From: Desulfobacterales bacterium
GTDB taxonomy: Bacteria > Desulfobacterota > DSM-4660 > Desulfatiglandales > B25-G16
Direction of reading: 5' to 3'
DNA length: 12,097 nt
Assembly: GCA_013375335.1 (NCBI GenBank)
Contig: JABXJZ010000022.1
Coordinates: 1-12,097 of the forward strand
The translations under genes and the position numbers were made by a program. The notes under the pieces were generated by a model. It was not told where the DNA came from. It did not search any database and worked only from the letters and a program-made list of their open reading frames with translations. Shown here piece by piece: positions 5,973-12,097 of this stretch (position 1 is its first letter; the number at the start of each line of letters is the position of its first letter).

Positions 5973-8807
5973 ATGTTGGGTAAGCTGTTCAAAGGCATTG
6001 TTGGGAGCAAAAACGAAAGAGAACTCAAAAGCCTCGCCCCCATAGCGACGAGAATCAACGGACTCGAGCCCCACTATGAAGGGCTCAGTGACAGCGAATT
6101 GAGGGCCAAGACAGGGGAATTTAAGCAGAGGATAGCGCGGGGCGAGCCCCTGGATGATATTTTAGCTGAGGCGTTTGCCGCTGTGAGAGAAGCATCGGTG
6201 AGGGTCTTGGGCATGAGGCACTTCGATGTGCAGCTGGTAGGAGGCATTGCCCTTCATCATGGCAAGATAGCAGAAATGAAGACAGGTGAAGGTAAGACCC
6301 TGGCCGCTACTCTCCCGCTATACCTAAATGCCCTCTCAGGACGCGGTTGCCACTTAGTTACGGTAAATGATTATCTCGCCAAAAGAGACGCTGAATGGAT
6401 GGGTGGGATATACAGGTTCTTGGGGATGTCCGTTGGTGTTATTGTGCACGATATGGATGATCAAGAAAGGAAGATTGCCTATAACGCTGATATAACATAT
6501 GGGACTAACAATGAATTCGGTTTTGATTACCTCAGGGATAACATGAAGTTCTCACTGGAAAACTGTGTGCAAAGGGACGTACATTTTGCCATTATCGATG
6601 AGGTGGACAGCATCCTCATTGATGAAGCAAGGACTCCCCTGATAATCTCAGGTCCCATTGAGCACAGTAAAGACATCTTTTATGCCTCACTCAAGCCTTT
6701 GATCATTACACTGAAGGAACACCAAGATAAGGTCATCAGGTCTGTCCTCAATAGGGCGGAGGCGAGACTGAGGGAGGGCAATCACGATGAGAGGACAATC
6801 GAATGGCTCCTTCAGGTTAAGAGGGGTGACCCCAAAAATCCACGGTTTCTCGACCTTCTTGCCAAGGATCCGGGATTAAAGAAAATGATCGAAAGAATGG
6901 AATCCTTCCTGGCGGCTCAAAAGACCCTCCATGCACTTGATGAAGAACTGTACTGCGTGATAGATGAGCAGGATCGGAGTGCAAACTGGACGGATAAGGG
7001 GCTGAGGCTGCTGTCCGGCGATCAACAGGATGCCTTTGTCGTCCCTGATCTGATCCAGGGACTTCAAGAGATCGATAATGACCCTCATCTGAACTTCCGG
7101 GAAAAGAAAAGGACAAAGCGAGAATTGGAGGCAAGATATTCAGAAACATCCGATAGAATGCACGCCGCTCAACAGCTCATTAAGGCCTACTGGCTGTTTA
7201 ATAAGGATGTGGATTACGTTGTCAAGGAAGGGCAGGTAATAATTGTGGACGAATTTACCGGTAGACTTATGCCAGGTAGGAGATGGAGCGATGGGTTACA
7301 TCAGGCCATTGAGGCAAAGGAAGGCGTTAACGTTGCAGAAGAGAATCAGACCTTGGCTACCATAACCTTTCAAAATTACTTCAGGATGTATGAAAAGCTT
7401 GCTGGAATGACCGGAACAGCTGATACGGAGGCCCCAGAGTTCAAAAAGATCTATGATCTTGATGTACTAGTGATACCAACGCACAGAGAAATGATCAGGG
7501 AGGATTATTCAGACGTTATTTACAAGACTGACAGGGAGAAATTCAAAGCGGTTGTTGACGAGATCAAGGAATTGCACAAGAAAGGTCAGCCAGTGCTGGT
7601 TGGCACGATATCCATCGAAAAATCGGAGAGATTGAGCAAGATGCTCAAAAGAGAGGGCATTAAACACCAGGTCTTAAATGCCAAAAACCATGAAAGAGAG
7701 GCCGAGATTATTGCCCAGGCCGGACAGAAAGGAACTGTTACCATATCAACGAACATGGCTGGTAGAGGAACCGATATAGTACTAGGTGATGCCGTGCCAG
7801 AACTGGGCGGATTGCACGTCCTCGGTACAGAGAGGCATGAAAGCAGAAGGATAGATAATCAACTGAGAGGACGCTCAGGAAGGCAGGGAGATCAAGGTTC
7901 TTCACGGTTTTATCTTTCCTTAGAAGACGATCTCATGAGGATCTTCGGCTCAGAAAGAATTGCCTCAGTCATGGACAGGCTTGGCATGGAAGAGGATCAA
8001 CCAATAGAACACCACATCATTTCGAGGGCAATTGAAGGGGCCCAGAAAAGGGTGGAAGGTATCAACTTCAACATCCGAAAGAGCCTTCTCGAATATGACG
8101 ATGTGATGAACCAACAACGAAAGGTAATTTACACCCAGAGGAGGGAAACACTGAAGGGCGATCACCTTAAGGAAACCATAGTGGATATGATCGACGAGCT
8201 GGTTGAGGCTGCGGTCTTAGATACGACTGATCCCAAAGTCTTTGCAGAGGAATGGGACCTGCGCCCACTTTCGGAGCATATGTATAACGTATTTGGGGTC
8301 TTGCCGCAGTTTTCCAAAGGAGAGATAAAGGACCTCACTCAGGGCACTTTGATAGATGGAGTAAAGCGGGAGGCCTTGGATTCATATGCGAAGAGGGAAG
8401 AAGAGATCGATCCTCAGTCGTTTTATTTCCTGCAGAAGATGGCCATGCTACAGGCAATCGATGAACTCTGGATGGACCATCTCCTTGCTATGGATCAGCT
8501 AAAAGAGGGTATCGGCCTAAGAGGGTACGGCCAGCTGGATCCCCTTAAGGAGTATCAGAAAGAGGGCTACAGCATGTTCCTCTCAATGGTAGAAAGCATT
8601 AAGGAAAATGCCCTCAGAACGCTTTTTAGGATGCGAATAACCCGCCATGAACAACCCTCCATTGTAGCTCCAAGACAGGAAATGGTCCTCAGTCATGGTG
8701 AAAACGGAGGCAGGTCTCCGGTCAAACGGAAGGTACCTAAGGTAGGAAGAAATGATCCCTGCCCGTGCGGAAGCGGGAAAAAATACAAACGCTGCTGCGG
8801 TAGATGA
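5973..8807 (+). CDS. secA: Preprotein translocase ATPase SecA, long form
   Basis: SecA is the ATPase motor that drives unfolded preproteins through SecYEG at the inner membrane. The 944-aa protein is complete. Walker A (MKTGEGKT) is at 102-109, the DEVD Walker B box at 209-212 followed by SILIDEARTPLIISGP, DEFTGR at 426-431, AGMTGTA at 477-483, and TNMAGRGTD near 593-601. The C-terminus is a zinc-binding tail with Cys930, Cys932, Cys941 and Cys942 (CxC-x8-CC). It exceeds E. coli SecA (901 aa) mainly through additional sequence in the preprotein cross-linking region at about 244-318 and 352-395, as in the Bacteroidetes/Chlorobi long form. The ATG has AAGGAG (5959-5964) 8 nt upstream. The stop codon overlaps the argJ start. 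Confidence 0.98.
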   Translation: MLGKLFKGIVGSKNERELKSLAPIATRINGLEPHYEGLSDSELRAKTGEFKQRIARGEPLDDILAEAFAAVREASVRVLGMRHFDVQLVGGIALHHGKIAEMKTGEGKTLAATLPLYLNALSGRGCHLVTVNDYLAKRDAEWMGGIYRFLGMSVGVIVHDMDDQERKIAYNADITYGTNNEFGFDYLRDNMKFSLENCVQRDVHFAIIDEVDSILIDEARTPLIISGPIEHSKDIFYASLKPLIITLKEHQDKVIRSVLNRAEARLREGNHDERTIEWLLQVKRGDPKNPRFLDLLAKDPGLKKMIERMESFLAAQKTLHALDEELYCVIDEQDRSANWTDKGLRLLSGDQQDAFVVPDLIQGLQEIDNDPHLNFREKKRTKRELEARYSETSDRMHAAQQLIKAYWLFNKDVDYVVKEGQVIIVDEFTGRLMPGRRWSDGLHQAIEAKEGVNVAEENQTLATITFQNYFRMYEKLAGMTGTADTEAPEFKKIYDLDVLVIPTHREMIREDYSDVIYKTDREKFKAVVDEIKELHKKGQPVLVGTISIEKSERLSKMLKREGIKHQVLNAKNHEREAEIIAQAGQKGTVTISTNMAGRGTDIVLGDAVPELGGLHVLGTERHESRRIDNQLRGRSGRQGDQGSSRFYLSLEDDLMRIFGSERIASVMDRLGMEEDQPIEHHIISRAIEGAQKRVEGINFNIRKSLLEYDDVMNQQRKVIYTQRRETLKGDHLKETIVDMIDELVEAAVLDTTDPKVFAEEWDLRPLSEHMYNVFGVLPQFSKGEIKDLTQGTLIDGVKREALDSYAKREEEIDPQSFYFLQKMAMLQAIDELWMDHLLAMDQLKEGIGLRGYGQLDPLKEYQKEGYSMFLSMVESIKENALRTLFRMRITRHEQPSIVAPRQEMVLSHGENGGRSPVKRKVPKVGRNDPCPCGSGKKYKRCCGR

Positions 8808-9997
8808 AAGAATACAATGACTATTCGGTTCCAGGATTTCTTGCCTCTGCCGTCTCTGCTGGCCTGAAGAAAACCGGCCAGTTGGATCTTTCCCTGATCT
8901 TTTCCCAGAGGGAGTCGGTAGGCGCAGGGGTATTCACAGCCAATAAGGTTAAGGCCGCGCCGGTTCTATTGAGTCAGGAAAGGATAAAAAAAGGGCCCTT
9001 GCGAGCGATCCTTGCCAACACCGGCTATGCTAATGCCTGTACCGGTGTTCAGGGATTGAATAACGCCATTCAAGCAGCGGATATGGTTGCTACGGGACTA
9101 GGGATCCATCCAGAGGAAACAGTTGTTGCATCAACAGGGGTTATCGGGGCCCACCTACCTTTCAATCTGATAAAAAGAGCCATTCCAAACCTCATAAAAA
9201 GCCTCTCCCCTCGCGGATTTAGATCAGTTGCCGAGGCATTGATGACTACAGATTCATTTCCAAAGATGAGCTATTTTGAAGGGTGTGCTGGCGGACATCG
9301 ATTTCACTTGCTGGGACTAGCTAAAGGAGCAGGCATGATCATGCCAAATATGGCCACAATGCTCTCTTTTCTGCTTACGGATCTGCATGTTGATTCCCAG
9401 ACCTTATGGCCTCTTTTTCGATCAGCTGTTGATTACACCTTCAATCGCATTACCGTGGACGGAGAGACGAGTACCAATGATATGGTTCTGATTATGGCTA
9501 ACGGGGCGGCTGGAAACGGAAAGCTAGATAGCTCGGGTTTAAAGGAGTTTGAAAGGGGCTTAACAGATGTCATGGGGGAATTAGCTTACCTGATCGCTAA
9601 GGACGGCGAAGGTGCTACGAAGGTAGTCATAATCGAGGTGGATGGTGCAGCAACAAGAGGTGATGCAAATAAGGCCGCCAGAGTAGTTGCCAACTCGAAT
9701 CTAGTCAAGACAGCCATCTTCGGCCAAGACCCTAACTGGGGAAGGATTATGGCTGCCCTTGGGAGATCGGGAATACTGATAGAGGAAAATAAGGTTCAGA
9801 TATGGATAAATGGGGTCAGGATAGTAAATGGCGGTCTCATGACCAGTGAAAAGAAAGAAAGAGAGGCAGCTGAAAAGATGAAAAAGGAACAGATCACAAT
9901 TAGTATTCACCTAAATCAGGGAAGATGGAAAGACAGGATAATCACCTGTGATCTGACATATGAATACATACGGATAAATGCTGGCTACAGGACCTGA
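8804..9997 (+). CDS. argJ: Glutamate N-acetyltransferase / ornithine acetyltransferase ArgJ
   Basis: ArgJ moves the acetyl group from N-acetylornithine to glutamate, recycling acetyl in arginine synthesis; many members also use acetyl-CoA to make N-acetylglutamate. The 397-aa protein is full length and ends with the typical YEYIRINAGYRT. The autoproteolytic site is KGAGMIMPNMATML at 174-187, where cleavage before Thr185 would yield alpha and beta subunits and expose the nucleophile. The oxyanion-hole segment STGVIG (110-115) and NTGYANACTG (72-81) are present. The ATG overlaps the secA TGA as ATGA with no strong Shine-Dalgarno sequence, so translation is probably coupled to secA. Whether it is bifunctional cannot be read from sequence alone. 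Confidence 0.96.
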   Translation: MKEYNDYSVPGFLASAVSAGLKKTGQLDLSLIFSQRESVGAGVFTANKVKAAPVLLSQERIKKGPLRAILANTGYANACTGVQGLNNAIQAADMVATGLGIHPEETVVASTGVIGAHLPFNLIKRAIPNLIKSLSPRGFRSVAEALMTTDSFPKMSYFEGCAGGHRFHLLGLAKGAGMIMPNMATMLSFLLTDLHVDSQTLWPLFRSAVDYTFNRITVDGETSTNDMVLIMANGAAGNGKLDSSGLKEFERGLTDVMGELAYLIAKDGEGATKVVIIEVDGAATRGDANKAARVVANSNLVKTAIFGQDPNWGRIMAALGRSGILIEENKVQIWINGVRIVNGGLMTSEKKEREAAEKMKKEQITISIHLNQGRWKDRIITCDLTYEYIRINAGYRT

Positions 9998-10022
9998 AAA
10001 CGCACGTTATCGGGAAAATCCC

Positions 10023-11000
10023 ATGACAGATAATTACCACACGACCCTGGTTACGGGCGTAGCTGGTTTTATTGGCTTTCATTTAGCGGCATCACTGCTT
10101 GAAAAGAGTGATAAGGTAATCGGCATCGATAACCTTAATCCGTATTATGATGTCTCTCTAAAAAAGGCAAGGCTCGAACGGATAGCCTCTCATCCTAACT
10201 TCACGTTCTACCAGGAGGGTATCAACGATCTTGATGCCCTCAAAAGGATCTTCTCTCACCACCGCATAGATAGGATCTGTAACCTGGCAGCTCAGGCTGG
10301 CGTACGCTATTCAATCCAAAACCCCTTTACCTATCAGGAGAGCAATATAAAGGGCTTTCTTAATCTATTGGAAATGGCACGGCAATTCCCCGTAAGTAAC
10401 TTCGTTTTTGCCTCCTCATCGTCTGTTTATGGAAATAACAAGAAGCTGCCTTTTGCCGTTGAAGACAGTGTTGATACCCCAATCTCCCTCTATGGAGCGA
10501 CAAAAAGAGCGAACGAATTGATGGCATACACCTACAGCCACCTCTTTAAGATCCCATTGACTGGACTCCGCTATTTCACCGTTTACGGGCCATGGGGAAG
10601 GCCGGATATGGCCCTTTTTCTTTTTACCAAGTCTATTATTGATGGGAAATCGATAGATATCTATAACTTTGGAAAAATGAAAAGGGATTTTACTTACATA
10701 GATGATATTGTGGACGGAACCATCTCTGCCCTCAACAGTCCTTTTATGTACGAAATATTCAATCTCGGTAATTCAAAGGTCGTGGAACTGATGGAACTTG
10801 TAAAGATCGTTCAGGAGGAATTGGGGATAGAGGCAAAGAAGAATTTCCTTCCTCTTCAACCTGGTGACGTCCCTGAAACATATGCTAACATAGAGAAGAC
10901 ACGAAGGATGTTGGGCTTCGATCCCAAGACTTCACTCAGGACAGGCATTAGAAAATTCCTTACGTGGTATAGGGATTATTATAAAATAGCTGACCTATGA
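10023..11000 (+). CDS. UDP-glucuronate 4-epimerase (NAD-dependent SDR epimerase)
   Basis: The likely reaction is interconversion of UDP-glucuronate and UDP-galacturonate, supplying galacturonate for capsule, O-antigen or lipopolysaccharide core. The 325-aa protein is an extended short-chain dehydrogenase. The NAD-binding motif Gly12-x2-Gly15-x2-Gly18 lies in VTGVAGFIGFH, the catalytic serine cluster is at 131-134 (ASSSSVYG), and Tyr157 and Lys161 form the YxxxK pair. The segment RYFTVYGPWGRPDMALFLF and the following KMKRDFTYIDDI are hallmarks of the CapI/LpsL group. The ATG at 10023 was chosen because the Rossmann strand begins seven residues later; an in-frame ATG at 9978, inside argJ, would add 15 unlikely residues. 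No other polysaccharide gene is present in the window. Confidence 0.92.
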   Translation: MTDNYHTTLVTGVAGFIGFHLAASLLEKSDKVIGIDNLNPYYDVSLKKARLERIASHPNFTFYQEGINDLDALKRIFSHHRIDRICNLAAQAGVRYSIQNPFTYQESNIKGFLNLLEMARQFPVSNFVFASSSSVYGNNKKLPFAVEDSVDTPISLYGATKRANELMAYTYSHLFKIPLTGLRYFTVYGPWGRPDMALFLFTKSIIDGKSIDIYNFGKMKRDFTYIDDIVDGTISALNSPFMYEIFNLGNSKVVELMELVKIVQEELGIEAKKNFLPLQPGDVPETYANIEKTRRMLGFDPKTSLRTGIRKFLTWYRDYYKIADL

Positions 11001-11369
11001 TATTTGCATCAAGCCTAGCCAACCAAAGGCCCTTCCCCAATCAATTCCATGCGCTCATTTAGAGGCTTTTCATTTCCTTCTGCAATCTTAGGATCCCTTG
11101 GGCTTTGCTTTAGCTCGAAAACCATTCAGAGCTAAGGAACACCTGAATTTCCTTTTCGTCTTTGGATCATTCGGTTGACTTCCTTTAGAAAAGGTAGTAA
11201 AAGCACCATAATTTGTTCAAAATTTCAGGAGTGGGGATATTGTTTTACTCTGTTGTAAACTGCGGGAAGGGAAGCCGTCAATTTGAACCCCTACACAAAA
11301 TCCTCGTCATATAGGCCTACATCTTTCTGGCTTGTTGAAAGAGCTCAGGTGAAGCCAAACTCATAGGAA
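11001..11369. other. 369-nt stretch without a recognisable gene
   Basis: Reading both strands gives only frames interrupted by stops, and none resembles a known family. Visible items are a 9-bp inverted repeat (11108-11137) and a weak promoter-like TTGACT at 11175-11180 followed by TAAAAG 17 bp later (4/6 match). There is no clear terminator after the epimerase gene. Confidence 0.5.
11108..11137. repeat. 9-bp inverted repeat with 12-nt loop
   Basis: CTTTAGCTC (11108-11116) pairs with GAGCTAAGG (11129-11137), with one U-G pair as RNA. The hairpin is not followed by a U tract, so it is not a standard intrinsic terminator. It may be a degraded terminator or a protein-binding site. Confidence 0.4.
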
Positions 11370-11726
11370 GTGAGAAAAACATCCAAAATAGCTACGGTAG
11401 TACTGGTAAGTCTCATTCTTGTAGGTTTCTTTTTAAGTATATATATAACGGTTGATGAAAAAATACCCGACAACGCTGTAGTTGTCGTAACCCTGGAGGA
11501 TAAACTCTACCACTCCATTCACTTTGACTATATCTGTGTTGCTGGCAAAACAGCAGAGACTATGGTCTTGGCCGAGGCAAAGCAGAAAGGCTTCAAACAG
11601 GACCCACGTTGCCAAGATGTCGGCTATTTTAGGGGCAACGCCCTTTTTCTCTACCAGGCCATTCTTTCGAAGTTCGGCGTACAGTACAATAGCCGATGGG
11701 ATAAAAGCGGCGATTGGCTATGGTAG
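11370..11726 (+). CDS. Small single-pass membrane or exported protein of unknown function
   Basis: I do not recognise a named family. The 118-aa protein has a short basic N-terminus (RKTSK), a hydrophobic segment at about 8-26 that could be a membrane anchor or uncleaved signal, and a compact outer domain. The domain includes DKLYHSIHFDYI (44-55), KTAETMVLAEAKQKGF (60-75), DPRC (78-81) and a tryptophan-rich end, SRWDKSGDWLW. The order YH...Y, then T-M-x-L-x-E-A, then G-F/Y and a Cys recalls small periplasmic proteins that carry a YHxxxC...CxxC-type site, but here most cysteines are missing. The start is a GTG just after an in-frame TAG (11364-11366). The only purine-rich sequence, AGGAA, abuts the GTG, so the ribosome site is poor. 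The reading frame looks genuinely coding. Confidence 0.65.
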   Translation: MRKTSKIATVVLVSLILVGFFLSIYITVDEKIPDNAVVVVTLEDKLYHSIHFDYICVAGKTAETMVLAEAKQKGFKQDPRCQDVGYFRGNALFLYQAILSKFGVQYNSRWDKSGDWLW

Positions 11727-11839
11727 GGCCAAATCATTAATCCCCATCCTTTCCATGGTAGCCCCCAGTGAAAAGCAATAGGGGAATTCCTTGACTTACT
11801 TCCTGTCTTTCAGTTAGATTCCTAATCAAAAGGCGGCCG

Positions 11840-12097
11840 TCAACCACAGAGGGTGAGAAGGGCATAGAATTTACATTCTTTGGGACTTCTGAAACAGGCC
11901 ATCAACGTGACCGTAACGAAGACAGCTATCTCTGTAATCCAGAAGAGAGGCTATTCTTGGTGGTAGACGGACTAGATGGAGAAGCCTCGGGTGAAATAGC
12001 CAGTCAAGAGGCGATTATTGTGGAGTTTCCTTAATCTTTGGAGAAAACCGTTGTCCTTGAGCGTAAATTGCTGGAGAGGTGGGGTACCCATCGAGGG
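11840..12097 (+). pseudogene. PP2C-type Ser/Thr phosphatase N-terminus with in-frame stop, truncated at window edge
   Basis: Frame 2 encodes a recognisable N-terminal half-domain of a bacterial PP2C (Stp1/PrpC-like) phosphatase. SETGHQRDRNEDSYL matches the family opening (TDxGxxRxxNEDS), and LFLVVDGLDGEASGEIAS matches the metal-binding ADGMGGHxxGExAS, with the usual Gly-Gly-His altered to Asp-Gly-Glu. The frame meets TAA at 12032-12034, yet the same frame continues in coding style (SLEKTVVLERKLLERW) to the edge. No in-frame ATG, GTG or TTG lies upstream of the motif after the TGA near 11791. The nearest candidate is ATA at 11858-11860, preceded by GA/G-rich sequence. It is either a decayed gene or a gene damaged by sequence errors; the remainder lies beyond the window. 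Confidence 0.6.

Noticed and set aside
6817..7149. Minus-strand open frame of 110 aa within secA
   Set aside because: It is the antisense of the SecA insertion, which itself aligns by pattern with known long SecA proteins.
9978..10022. Earlier in-frame ATG for the epimerase inside argJ
   Set aside because: It adds 15 residues ahead of the Rossmann strand not expected in the family and has only a weak Shine-Dalgarno sequence. It remains possible but less likely.
11524..11781. Plus-strand open frame of 85 aa overlapping the small membrane protein
   Set aside because: It lies in another frame of a more protein-like ORF, and its Ser/Arg/Lys-rich sequence has no recognisable motif or ribosome site.
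1..12097. CRISPR array, insertion sequence, riboswitch or toxin-antitoxin pair
   Set aside because: I saw no regularly spaced repeats, transposase motifs, terminal inverted repeats, recognisable riboswitch core or paired small ORFs on either strand.

Overview
All confident genes in this window lie on the + strand. The content points to a Gram-negative bacterium, most likely deltaproteobacterial (Desulfobacterota) or a related lineage; this is inferred from gene order and protein style, not from a search. The supporting signs are a dapB gene followed by an LL-diaminopimelate aminotransferase (the one-step route to LL-diaminopimelate), a secA-argJ pair, a pgsA-tRNA-Gly-tRNA-Cys arrangement, and SecA with an enlarged preprotein-binding region.

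Layout. Positions 1-206 hold only fragmentary coding-like sequence. Positions 207-2705 carry dapB, dapL and folK, packed with overlaps or 2-nt gaps. A 103-nt gap precedes a small single-domain transaldolase (2809-3450), which is followed almost without spacing by an exported lytic transglycosylase (3454-4092) and pgsA (4095-4652). A good sigma70-type promoter then drives tRNA-Gly(GCC) and tRNA-Cys(GCA). A membrane-anchored M23 peptidase (4911-5819), a 153-nt gap, secA (5973-8807), argJ (overlapping secA by 4 nt) and a UDP-glucuronate 4-epimerase (10023-11000) follow. The last 1.1 kb is sparse: about 370 nt with no gene, a small single-pass membrane protein of unknown function (11370-11726), and a PP2C-type phosphatase fragment with no normal start and an in-frame stop.

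How the genes work together. dapB and dapL perform consecutive steps toward meso-diaminopimelate and lysine, and so feed peptidoglycan. The lytic transglycosylase and M23 peptidase act on that peptidoglycan, pgsA makes phosphatidylglycerol precursor, secA exports envelope proteins, and the epimerase makes UDP-galacturonate for surface polysaccharide. Much of the window is therefore envelope biogenesis, mixed with folate, pentose-phosphate and arginine housekeeping genes.

I do not see a new defence, mobile or biosynthetic system. The most useful observations are the likely AUU start codon of dapL, the broken coding sequence at both ends of an otherwise intact region, the SecA insertion, the transaldolase-type active-site residues, and the uncharacterised small protein near the right end.
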